A stretch of DNA of 64,000 nucleotides, from positions 20,623,001 to 20,687,000 of the forward strand of contig CM050659.1 of the NCBI GenBank assembly GCA_027574665.1, written 5' to 3'. This stretch comes from Rhynochetos jubatus. Lineage: Eukaryota; Chordata; Aves; Eurypygiformes; Rhynochetidae. Both the position numbers and the translations under genes were made by a program. Of this stretch, positions 1 to 11,455 are shown piece by piece; position 1 is the stretch's first letter, and every line of letters begins with the position of its first letter. The notes below the pieces were generated by a model. The model did no database searches and was not told the origin of the DNA. It saw only the letters and a list, made by a program, of their open reading frames with translations.

Positions 1-105
1 AACAGCAAAGACCACATCCCTGCAGAAGATGAGGGTCTGGATGCCTCAGATTCTCTATCCAGTGACGTTGCCAAGTACTGTATCTCCGTTACTCATAAGG
101 AATGA
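1..105 (+). CDS. Possible C-terminal coding tail, partial at left edge (unidentified)
   Basis: Frame 1 is open from the first base for 34 codons and ends in TGA at 103-105. The translated tail is acidic and serine-rich (it contains AEDEGLDASDSLSSDV), a composition more protein-like than most chance frames here, and it keeps CpGs at 66-67 and 87-88. I do not recognise the protein, and the upstream part lies outside the window. Frame 2 is also open to about 145 and passes a good splice-donor match (GTAAGA at 116-121), so the block could instead be an internal exon read in that frame, or chance. The evidence is an open frame and composition only. Confidence 0.22.
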   Translation, partial: NSKDHIPAEDEGLDASDSLSSDVAKYCISVTHKE

Positions 106-323
106 AAAGCCCAAAGTAAGATTAATTTCAAAGCTGATAAAACAGTAAAGTCCACTTCACTGAGTACTAGCAAGCATACAAGTCTTGTACATTGGAAACT
201 AATTGGAAATTGCTGCCTAGGACAGAGGGATTGAAACATAATATTTTAAAATCTCATACTCCCCAGCTAATGAGCTTTTAAAATTTAATTTATAGCAATT
301 CTATTTTTCTAAATCTATCCACC

Positions 324-335
324 TTTTTTTTTTTT
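324..335. repeat. Poly-T tract (T12)
   Basis: Homopolymer run in an AT-rich context. It is not next to a recognisable retroposon body, so it is best called a simple repeat. Confidence 0.8.
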
Positions 336-3133
336 AAATTTTTAATAATATACTCATTAACCTAGGAATGATTTACTTTTATCTACCTTCTATTGCCAAA
401 AGAATTGACTGTAACTGGGACATGGAAGCACAATAATGCCATAATGAAAAATGTGAACCTATTTTCAAAGTCTCTTCACACCTGTTTCCTAGCTAGCTTT
501 TTAATTTATTTTCGTACTTTGCAGATCATGCTTTTATCATCACCTTCACAGCATCATGTATTTACTACAGTTAAGTAATCAGTGTCTTTATTTTCTAATC
601 TAATGGGTTGTAGTGTTTTAGTCTGTATATAAAGTGAAAAGACTATCAAATTAAGATCAGATTATTAGAGTACATTAGATAGTCTGCATAATTATGGGCC
701 CAGTGGAAGGCTAAGAAGGATAATGCATTACAAACCTCATTTACTAGGAGTTATTTTTTTATTACATAAATGAAGCTTTCCTTATCTTAAGTTGTATCTC
801 ACTAGAATTCTTGCTGAGCTTGAGAACTGTTGGCCCTTTCCTTAAAATGAATGTTGTTGCACTTCGCTATGTGTCAGCAAAAGGATTCTGAAATGCAAGG
901 ACTCTGGAATAAAATACCAACAAGACCTTCGCAACTAAGGACCTTATGCTTTATTACTTGTCAAGAAACATCAAAGCAAAATAAATAAATTAAAACTATG
1001 CACCACTTTAGTGAGAATGGCAGCCTGTCTCATAAATTTAATCCCAAGGATTTAAATTGGTGTTACACAGTAGCATTAGAAGAAGATAGAATCCAATTAA
1101 AACCATGCTGGATTTCAAGGACATTGCGATATTCACTCTGCTTCTGTCATGTAAAATAAATTTAGACCTGATTCAGCACTGAGTGCAAGGAATTAGATTC
1201 TATAATGATCTATTTCTTCATATGTTTTGCAGTACTACCTGAAAAATACTGTAGAACAGTCAACAAGTTAGCAGAGTCAGGACATGTGGGCATAACCGTA
1301 ATGTCATTCCAACCATTAAGCAAATAATTTCCAGACCCAGATTTCTGTCCCCAAATCCATATGCAAAAGTGAGTCTTAACCAGGTTTCAGTAGGCGGGGC
1401 AGAGAAGTAAAACTACAGTGTACAAAGCATTGCACATTTTGCCCTAACTTACACTTGACATGATAATTACATGGTTTTTTTTCATAAATAGATTATTTCT
1501 TATCGAAGTCCCTTTTATGAAAAAAAACAATACAAGTACAACCTCATTCACAGGAAAAATTATCCTGAAAACTTGTAGAGAGATCACTTTTTTGTGTGTA
1601 TTTTGGTAGAAATCATGAAATGCATAAAGCAGCAACTACAGATAATGTACTTCAGTGACTGTATACTTTGCTTAACAATTAAGAATTTGCATATGCCATA
1701 CCAATTATGGTATTATTGCACCATAAATGAGTCTGTCAGCCAGTGTTTTGCTTCTCTAAAAATAATTCAATATTTCTGTGCCATAAAAAAAGAAATCTGT
1801 ACCTTGTGAGTACCTCTATGCATCTCCTAGAAGCAATTAAGTAAACCCACCTTAATTGTTTCCTATACACAGATCCTAGTACAAGTCTGACTTCACAAAC
1901 TGCACTATCTCTGGTTCAGTGGTATTTTAATTAGGTCCCAAAAGCAGGAAAAAAAACCCAAACCAAAACAAAAAACATTTACAGAGACAGTTTTATTCCC
2001 AAGTAATGCAAGAAACATGCTTTCACTAGAAATTCTATTTTCAGATACGATTGCTTATTTATTTTTTAAGTCTTGGACAACAAACATAGTATACTTGCAT
2101 TCCACACACATATTCACTTAATGAATTGGTTTATGTATAATAATGAATGGTGCCAAAAATGTTTTAGCACAACCAGCAGTGAAACTTCTCACTCAAACAA
2201 TAAATTGGGATACAGAATGTATCAAAACCAACGTAATGTAGTAGCTCTTTCATTACCAAAGATGAATATTTTTCCTAGTAGGCCATTAATTTCATTGTTG
2301 CTGAAAAATTAAGTTCTAATAATTGCTTTTCAATACAAATGTTTTGCAATCGCTTTTGAAGGCGAGTGCTTACATAGCACAGCACTGAATTAAAATACAG
2401 CATCATTTCTTAGATTTATTAGGACTACTATGATGACAAAAATCCATTATAAAAATGCTACCTATGCAGCAACTTTGAAGGAAGAATATATGTCCCATAT
2501 CTTTGATTCAGCATAAGGAAGATTCTAGTTTTTATCATGCCGCTCTATCACTGCTGAAATGAAAAACCTCTTTTCTTGAAGTAAGTCTTTTCCTTTTATC
2601 TTCAATGACCTTTTTGGAAGTCTCAGGTCACAAGTGATATAGATAATAGGCGACCCCAGATTAGCCATCAGTGAAAAACAGACCACCTATCTATTCTGCC
2701 CCCATTGAGCAGAGATTTGACAAAGGAGCACTTAATAGCATCTCCAGGTAAAATGACAAAGTATTCCTTTCTGTGTGATGAGAAGGGGAAAGTCCACCTT
2801 GCGGGGCTTTGACTTAGCCAGTTTCTGAGCAAAACATTATCAGACATCCTCTAGTTTATACTATCTCAAGAAACAATGTTTGCAAAGTTTTGAAATCACA
2901 AACCCAATGACTGTAAAATCTGTAGTGATTTCCAAGTTTGAAGTGTGACCAATTTGATTCTGACAGTATTTTTAAGACATTACACATTTTCAGATAGTGA
3001 ACTACATGAATTTGAATCTGTTCAGACTCAAATTTGAAGTCAAGTAGCTCTAGAAATTTGAGCGCCCACAGCAAAATACATCTCCTGATATCTGAAGGAT
3101 TTTCACTAGCTTTTAATTATTTCTTCTATTCAC

Positions 3134-3146
3134 TTTTTTTTTTTTT
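3134..3146. repeat. Poly-T tract (T13)
   Basis: Simple homopolymer run with no recognisable SINE or LINE body attached. Confidence 0.8.
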
Positions 3147-3577
3147 GCAATGTACAAATAAGACAGTAGTTGCAGAGAGTGACTTGAGAAGCTCAAATTC
3201 CCACTGTCCGCTCTGAAACCAATCCTAGCATGGCAGATGGCATGTTAGTACTGGTGTTCTTTGTACATTTACTGTTGTAAAATATTCAGTATGTTCTACC
3301 TTCTTAAGCCAGTCCCAGACTTTTGCAAAACTTTCTCTAGCATAGTTTATGCTATGATCACATTTTACACAAATACAGTGTTCCAAACTTCTTCATCCTC
3401 CCTGGACACAGATAAAGACACTTATCTGAATTTTATTTTTTGACCTATGAAACCCTCCAATTTAGGTCACCAAATCAGATCAAAACTGCTAACAGGAAGC
3501 ACATGGCAGGAGATTTTTAAGCATCAGGAGGTCAGATCAATTGACCGTAACAAGAATCCATACATAGTTCGACAAAT

Positions 3578-3623
3578 TTGGAGCTACATAAAGCTGTATT
3601 TTGGAACTACATAAAGATAGCTG
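3578..3623 (+). repeat. Imperfect tandem duplication, about 23-bp unit
   Basis: The core TTGGAGCTACATAAAG at 3578-3593 recurs as TTGGAACTACATAAAG at 3601-3616, one mismatch in 16. The unit length is 23 bp and the remaining 7 bp of each unit have diverged. It looks like a local slippage duplication of no obvious function. Confidence 0.6.
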
Positions 3624-5349
3624 AAATATGCAATCATACATATTCATGACATTGAAAAACCATTATAATGAGCATAATACTGTTCCCCTCATGTGGTCAG
3701 GAAATAAAAGAGATATGCAGGCCACTCATTTATACACCAACACCTTCCTCCTCCCATACTTGTCCAAATAAATTACAAAGGGTGAATAAAAAAAGAAATG
3801 CAATTAATGAATCGGGTGCAACCCCACAAGGGCAACAACAGACCAAGAACAAGATGCAGCTTTTGCATTTTTTTTGCGTTTTTATTTGAGCTGTTCCTTA
3901 AAAAAAACCAACCTGTTATTTGTGCTTATGAGAAAAACGCAAGGAGCACTCACGCATCTCAGCATTTGACACCTAACTCACATTGTTAATTGTGCACATT
4001 ATTTGTGGATGTACGATTGCTTCTAGAATGGTTATAATACTACACTGTATTTCTTTCTAAGTGCTATTGCTTCCTCTCCTGCTGAAAATTACCCAGTTAT
4101 ATCAAATAAATCATATCAATGCCCTCCTATGCAAATCAAAGTAGTATGAGCATTTTACCTGTGGGCTGGGAAATACCACAAAGTTCATTGCTACATCAGT
4201 TTCTGTTGAACCATAAAACACATCAACATTTACTACATGGATTCCAATTTTTAAACCTTTAATAATACATTAGCCATGTCCATTTTGAGGAAACCAAATG
4301 AATAAAAATGTAAAGACCTGAAAGAGAATTTCAAATAATGATTGCATGGCTAAGTACTGTAACATGCAAGATTCATATTTCATACTTAGTCACTTTTTTC
4401 CATCAGAAAATATGATTTATAATTTAGAAGTGTAGCCCTATTCTCAAAATACAGGGGTCTTGCATTATAAATCTGACAAAGATTATTTTTTTTAAAACAC
4501 AAGTTCTTCTACACATTAGATAAAGTGACTTCAATGTGCACAATGCATAATTATGAACATACTACAATTATGAAAGTATGCTGCAATAATGTAGAGGTAA
4601 AAAAAATAAGGACCCTTGGAAGTAGTTACAAGTTACAGCATTGCACAACAATGATTTCTTTATACCAATATTTAGCTAAAGAATTGTTCTTGCATTGCAC
4701 AAACAACTGTAAAAGGCATCTGCCAGATTCACAAGTTCCTGAGAAGTGAGGTGCTTCTCTCCTGCCTAATTGCATGGTTTAGCCTGTAATGCTACACTAG
4801 AACTACCTTTCAACCAAAATCACTAGCAGTCCTTTCATGTGTCTCGTTTGAAAAGATCGCCAGATGGTAATTCTGATGAGTCACCTTGGTATTGCTGCTT
4901 CTTTTATAATGATTCTAGTGTTATAGCTCTTGCTTTCCAGAGCTGCCTTCCACCTCATTACGATACCTGTAAATTCAAGCACTAGAAAAATACCCCTGAA
5001 GTCAACCCATCTCTCTAGACAGCACAATTTCCTTAGCCAGCATCTCACTGTTTCCCACAGTGTCACACTCCTGTTGCCCAACCCATCACCAAAGGTGGAG
5101 AGACAGCAATACTGCAGAGCAGCCAGGGGACAAGCATCTATCTGCTGGGGATTCCCATGCTCAAGCAAGCCACACAAGCAAGATCAGAGTGGCCAGCTGC
5201 AGCTTAATTCCATGGCCTGATATGCAACAAGCAGGAATTGCACTGACCTTCACATGTCCAGCCAGGAAAAAGCCAGTGTTTATTTTGTTAGCAGTAATGT
5301 AAGCTTACCACAAAACATGGGATAGAGAGACGAAGATGATATAGTACGG

Positions 5350-5416
5350 TAGTGTTGAGTTGATGGTTGGACTAGATGGCCTTATAGGTCTTTTCCAACC
5401 TTAATGATTCTGTGAT
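5350..5416 (+). mobile_element. CR1 LINE, 3' end fragment
   Basis: The stretch reads GATGGTTGGACTAGATGGCC, then a TCTTTTCCAACC block, then ATGATTCTGTGAT. This is the characteristic 3' terminus of the CR1 non-LTR retrotransposon of birds and other sauropsids, which ends in short ATTCTRTG-type repeats instead of poly-A. Only about 70 bp are recognisable; the 5' part is missing (typical 5' truncation) or has decayed into the preceding sequence. It is the best single pointer to a bird or reptile origin. The call rests on remembered family features, not on a search. Confidence 0.9.
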
Positions 5417-5424
5417 ATGGAATG

Positions 5425-8400
5425 CTAAGGGACTTGTAAGAGGTTCTACAAAGAGCTAACTCATTCTTTCTCCAAATTTTTGGACCACATGGACCTAAAA
5501 TTTGAAAGATATGAATAATTCCCTGCATATTTCCAGAATTACTTGATTCCTACAAAGAACCAAAAGTACCTCTCCAGAAGAAAAAGGGAGGCATGCTCTC
5601 ACCTGGCTATCACCTTCCTCTAATAAGATCTTTCATTGCAGAAGATAATGCAACACAAAGCAGGCAGTCACTGAGCCTCACAGGAACCATCTTTTTCCAG
5701 CGTTCTCTTCTTTTGGGGGTACATCATTCTGTGACTGGACAATACAAGTAAAGCAAGGCCTTAAAGCAAATAAAGTAAGGACTGAGAACTAATCCTTTGG
5801 TTTGCTCTGCAGGAGAAATTTAGGAAAGAGGTCAAAAAGTAGCATCCTATTCATCTCATGTCTATTATTTTAATTTCTTGAACATAAATGAAATAGGCTC
5901 CTCAAATTCCACGGTGATCAAGACAACAGTCACATTCATAAGACTTATCTGTAACAGTTTTCTCATCTGTGATGAAAATAGCCTGATAAACTCTTAACTT
6001 GCTCAATCCCACTGAAGCCTTATGACAGAAAACACGTATTCAGAAAAGTGCATATTTGAGTAGCATTAATAGATTTGAAGACAACTTGTTTTTCAAAGCA
6101 CCAAAGACAGCTCAGGAATTATCTTGTTGAAAACCAAAGTCTGATGACAATTAGACAGAGCACCAGACATACAAAATGACATTCTACTCTGAAAGTCTTC
6201 GAGCAGCACAGTCAGATTTACAGATTTACCATAATGAAACCGTACAAGAACGGTGAAGAATGTACAGAACTTTGACACTGAGCAGTACAAAATTCTTGAG
6301 TGACTAGAGCCATGCAGAGGGTCAAATTTTAAAATGCAGAGGTACTGAACACCAGGGCAGAATCTATTAACACCACAAGCATCAAGAGGTTTTCCAAATG
6401 TATTTCGGCAACTGTTCAAAGCTATAAATTCCACATCACAGCGAAGTGTTCATCCAAGGGAGAACAGAACAGCCTTTAAGATGTGATCACTTCTGGTTCT
6501 TTAGTGTTCACGATATAAGCTCAAACCACTGCTCTATTTAAATAGCTGCACATTTTGTCTCTGCAAACCTCAGTAGAATTTTTATGGCACTACCAGACTT
6601 CCAGCTCAGTAAACAAAGACTGCCTTGAATGCTGATTAAATTGCAAGCCAGAGACCATTCTCCATCACCCCACCCCCCCCCCCCACCCCCCCACCTTAAG
6701 GGAAAAACTGCAGCGAGAAATTAGGTATCTCTAGCTGCATGGTGAGTGTTGCATCTCAAGCGCTCCTGCTAAAATGAGGTTACATGTGTGTATCACACTT
6801 AAGGAGATCACAGTGGATTATTACTGAGAGAGATGCTTTCTGCCTGGTCTGCTACTGGAAAGAGAAAATTATTTCTGTTCCAGCAGAAGGAACATGATAC
6901 CATATTCTAGACTGCAGATCTGCCAAAACGGCCAAGTACTGAGGTCAGGTCACAATAGAGACAGTAAGATAGGCTTACAAAAACTGAGAACTTAAAAGAT
7001 CAAGACTTTGGAAGAAAACAAAATTCTTTTGCAGTACTTACATATTGCATTTTCAAGAAGATTTTTAGCATAACCAGGGAGATTAGCTTGTCATAACTGT
7101 ATTATTTCCTAGGTTTTAATTCCAAAAAGATACAGGCGTGTTTACAGTACTTTAGAAGATGAGGCTTTAAGAGGAAAAAGACGCCATGAATTCCCAATAC
7201 AACTGTGAGCTAGCAACCTGGATCCCAGGACAAAACAACCGGGTACATTTGTGACTAAAGCTATCTTCAAAATTCTGTTGCTTTTGAATCCATTTCTGTT
7301 ACAATACACCACTTTACATTACATACCACTCTATCTAATTTTCTTTGAAACACTTTCCTTTGAAGTGATTTAAAATGCTCCTGGCATCACTTTTATTGTG
7401 ATTCACATACGCAGTGAACTTTCAGAACACTGCAATTGTCTTGCAGAAGCAGGCAACATTCAAATAGGGTTTTCTTATGGTATGGTTGTGTACATAAAGA
7501 TCTGCCTTTCCTTCTTAGTCTCTTTCAAATAATCAAGAACAATGTCTTCAGTCCTAGTTTTCGCCTGTAGAATTAGTTCATAAAAATTAGGAAAGAAAAT
7601 ATTTTAATAGAAGTAGCAAACAAATCCCACTGAACAATATGGAAGAACTCTGAGTGTATGTGCCACGGCAACAGCTCATTTGGTAATGAACCAGTAAACA
7701 TCGATAATTCATCCTAAAGGCAGAATTGTAGTAAAACTATTACAACTTCATCATTTGGTACTTTTCAGCCATAAGTAAATAAAATACTTTTCCTCCATGA
7801 AATATCCTTATCTGAGGAAGTACAGAGAACTAATCCCCTCTTTGATCTCTGACAGATGCCACTACGAGAAGAAAATCTGAAGTGGGATGTACATGAAAGA
7901 AAATCCCTCTTGGGAAAATTGTTGTAACTAGCCCAAACAAGCGTGCCAGGTGCAAAAGCCCATTGTGGAGACATGAAAAATTAAATTAATGTTAAGAAAT
8001 GTGTGTAAGAAAGGCAACATTAGCACACATAACATGGATGAACCCTTTAAGAAATTACAGATAACTTTTTTTTTTCCTAGTAAAAAAGAGAAGACTTTCA
8101 GTAAGTGAAGAAGGATCCACACATTCAGATGTATCTCTAAAAATGAGCGTATCAAAATGTGATCTTCCTCTTTGGATCAGCATCTAAAGGTTACTCTCAT
8201 TATTTTTAGTAGCTAGCCTCTTTATCTCTGCATGAAACATACTCTAAGATCTGGGGAAGCTGATTATAGGATTCAATAAACATATGAAAAACATGTATAA
8301 TGTGGGAGCAAAACCACATGCAAAGTAAAAGAAGGTATTTTTCACAGAAAATATGGGCAAGAACTCTTTTTTATATATTACACTTCCTTGTTGAAAATGC

Positions 8401-9930
8401 AGTCTAATTTTACCAAGACTGTGAAGCAAGAAACTGATAAACATAACCTGAAGTAGCTACTCTCATTCAAAACATTATGCCGAGTACTCTTACCTAAATA
8501 GACACACCAAAATAGAGCATTAAATACCGAAGAGCAACAGACCACATCACTTCTCATTCTTCCTAGTTATGACATGTTTGGGGCTTTTTCCATTAAAATA
8601 AATTAGGTCTGATATGAATTCGAGTGACTATCAGCAATCTGAGGCAGCTGAAAAGACTAAAAACCTCACTGCTAAAAATCAAGAGCAGTGACCAACCAAT
8701 ATTTACTGCAATTATTAATTAGAAAGCAACTTGGCCTTTAAGTCATTTTAGAGCACAGGATTTCTCAACTGCAAATCCCCAGTGGCTCCCGGGAATGGAA
8801 AACACTACCAGACCACAGAGAAATGGTGACACAAGCATCTAGGACAAGCTCAGCACCCTCAGACAACAGACTGTACTTGTTTAGTGCATTTCATCCTTGA
8901 AATCTTTTGGTGCGAAAGCTAGGTCATTCCAGATGAGGACGGAGATTTGGGGAAACACATTCTCATCATGGTACATTGAGTCAGTGTTACTAAGATTTCT
9001 GTGAATGCTAAATTCGCTTAAGATGCAAAATACACCTCCCCCACAGAAAACCAAGTAAAAAAAAGACAAAACAACCTAATGCCAAAAGACAACCTCATTC
9101 CCCAAGATGACCTTCTTCTGGACTGTGAAAAAACGTTATTACTAATTAAAAAAACATGTAATATACAACTCTTTTTTTGTACATTATTTATAAATAAACA
9201 GCATTGCAGTGATGCCTCACTTTCATGAGTTCCAGAACAGATTAATACAGGGTTGAGAGGTTTTATCCATAGCCTGCTTTTACAGGGTGCCAAATCCAAA
9301 ATCCTCTCTAGAGTTTTCTTGGAACTAATTTTTTCTTTTTTTTCCCAAAGCTCTTTCAGACTTTGTCTGGCTTAGTGCAATATGTCCGTGATAAACTCAC
9401 GTTGACTCTCTTCCACTTGCACATCTAGTCAACCACCTTTCTAAGTGTACTGATGAAAAAGCACGTCTTCATTTCAGATGGTGAAGCATAACCTGAGCTT
9501 GGGAGTAACGCCAACAATTCAGAAAAGCACCATAGCTCTCTTTTGCAGTGGTTACATTAACTTCAGTGCCATTTCATCAAAATCACACCACTGCAAATGA
9601 AAAAAGATTCTTGAATTTTAAGCCTACAGAAGATTCATGTGAAGCTTAGAGAACAGTGTATTAGCATAGTTATGAAGCAGATGCCAAATCTACACTTATT
9701 GTTGTGTTAAATTAAACATACTATACCTTCCAGCAAATATTATACAGCCTTAAATACATAATCCAATATAAATTATGGCAGAATTTCATACATTTCTTAA
9801 TTACTTTTGAAACACGTATGCATTATATTACACATTGAGACTCTGATCCTGTCTAACTTCTCTCAGCCCATGTATTGCTACTTCACTTATCTTTTTTTTT
9901 TTGCTAAGCATATTTAGGAATTATTAGATG
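5425..9930. other. Non-coding stretch, no gene seen
   Basis: Unique-looking AT-rich sequence. It contains one C-rich tract (6666-6694) and scattered short homopolymers. Open frames of 60-113 codons (for example 6093-6434 and 9018-9299 on the - strand) have unremarkable composition, no domain signature and no supporting splice or promoter context. Confidence 0.55.
6666..6694. repeat. C-rich low-complexity tract
   Basis: Almost pure C interrupted by single A bases (runs of 4, 12 and 7 C). The G-rich complement has three or more G runs and might form a quadruplex on the - strand; that is inference from composition only. Such tracts are also prone to sequencing length error. Confidence 0.85.
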
Positions 9931-9939
9931 ATTAAATGA

Positions 9940-10102
9940 ATGACCATACTGAGACAGACCAAACTCCATCTAGTCTAGTATCTCAAATCCAATAGCAGCC
10001 AACTTACGTCTGGGGAAGAAGTTAAGACTAAGGCTAGATAACAACTTTTTCCAGATAAAAACTCAGCTCAGTTGAGGAACCTAAGCCATAGGTGGTATCC
10101 AC
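9940..10102 (+). repeat. Old sauropsid interspersed repeat, copy A
   Basis: The segment starts with a variant of a 'gaccatactg-gtcagaccaa-tccatctag-ccagtat' sequence, then 'caatagcag', and later 'gaggaacctaagcc...ggtggtatcc'. I recognise this order from an anciently dispersed repeat common in bird and reptile genomes, but cannot name the family with certainty (LINE- or SINE-derived). Copy B at 17487 shares the 'ctgag-cagag/ccaa...tctagtctag/cctagcccag' core, which supports the call internally. Divergence is high, so the edges are approximate. Confidence 0.55.
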
Positions 10103-10265
10103 GTGCTGCAGTGAAACTACAAGTGCCAGAATATAGCCCTAAGCTAAGTCTTGCAGGTAATGATCTGAAGTTCAGACAAACCCAAAACATAAAGAAACAC
10201 ACTTGAATATGTGGTTACAGAACAGAATAAAAAGTAGCAGTTGTATTTAGGAAAATAAAATAAAA

Positions 10266-10325
10266 AACACACACACACAACCACAAAAAAAAATTTCATG
10301 GAAGTATTTTAATAAAAAAAAAAAA
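10266..10325. repeat. A-rich / (AC)n low-complexity tract
   Basis: A short CA run (about 6 units), then A runs at about 10286-10294 and 10314-10325. It is simple sequence; no SINE body is seen upstream. Confidence 0.6.
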
Positions 10326-11369
10326 TCTTTGAAGAGATTCAAGGCAGGTATTTTTACTTTTCTTAAAGTGTAAAACCACAACTTATTCATGTTCCAACGT
10401 ACGTGCGTGTATACACTCCCTCAACAACTATTGTGGAGAGCTGTCCGTAAAACCAGCCATTTTTTACTTAACCACTTATAAGAAAAGTCATCCTTTAGCT
10501 GTGAAACATTGTGGGTTTAAGTTAGATTACAGAATTGACATATTATCCAAGTCAGTTCAATGCATTCTTCCTTATCAATGTTTATAGCCACAGAAGTGTT
10601 GTCAGGACCCCATATTTTACATATTTTGGGCAGATACCATACTTCTTCAGGATTTGTGCACTCCAGCTCACCAGGTGTTCCTAGACTGCCATCTTCAACC
10701 ATTATTGCTTAATTCTACCTCTCAGTGTTCCAAATAGTCTTTCACTGCTGCTTTTTCTTGAGCATTTGTAATTCAAGATGGGATGTTACGTACATGGGTA
10801 AAAGACAGGGTTGGTAACAGATTATTTTAATGCTGTTATTTTAACACCACTTTGTTGAGATTAGGGGGCTGTCTGAAAGTCATCTGCCAAGAGTTCAGTC
10901 AAATATTGCATCAGGAGGTTATTCTGATTTAACAGCTACTAGAAATCTTTCTTTGACAAATCTTTTAATGGTCAGTTTAGTGATAAAGAAAAAGAGCTCA
11001 GGGGAATGCAATTTTTCCTTATCATTAGAACTTTAACAGTTGATGCCTTACTATCATTATTGTCAGCTTACTTTATTGCTTTGTTTTGAGCAGCAGATAG
11101 TTCTGATTAACAAACTCATATCAGGAATCACTCCAGAGCAAACAGAAATCAGTGGAACATGTAGGACACTTCCCTGTAGATTATGAAATGGACCATACAA
11201 ACACAGAAAAACTCAATTGGAGTTGCAGTTGTTGGCAACATCATGGTTGCTTAAGGACATCACATCAGGGAGACAGGATGAATGCATAGCACTCATCCAG
11301 AAAGACTTAGAAGAGAGCAAAAGTTGGTCTTAAAGGTAGGAAATAATCTTTCAGAATACTGAAGCCACG

Positions 11370-11455
11370 AAAAAAAAAAAAAACCAAACCAAACAGAGAA
11401 TCAAAACCGGGCTGGTTCATTATGAAAGTATAGAAAGGCCAAAAAAAAAAAAAAA
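11370..11455. repeat. Two poly-A tracts about 60 bp apart
   Basis: A14 at 11370-11383, followed by an ACCAAACCAAAC-type tract, and a second A run at about 11442-11455. Retroposon tails are possible but no body is recognisable, so I call them simple repeats. Confidence 0.7.

Larger units (their letters stand above)
106..5345. other. Non-coding stretch, no gene seen
   Basis: AT-rich unique-looking DNA. It holds short T runs (324-335 and 3134-3146), an A/C-rich tract near 1948-1977 and an imperfect 23-bp tandem duplication at 3578-3623. A modestly GC-richer patch at 4930-5220 has overlapping open frames on both strands (about 97 codons each) with no recognisable domain, so I treat them as chance. 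No exon, promoter or RNA gene could be supported. Confidence 0.6.

Noticed and set aside
4881-5220. Overlapping frames of about 97 codons on opposite strands
   Set aside because: Mutually exclusive chance frames; no homology recognised.
6093-6434. 113-codon - strand frame
   Set aside because: No recognisable domain or conserved motif and composition typical of chance frames.
11370-11455. Poly-A runs as possible processed-pseudogene or SINE tails
   Set aside because: No gene-like or SINE body upstream and no target-site duplications seen.
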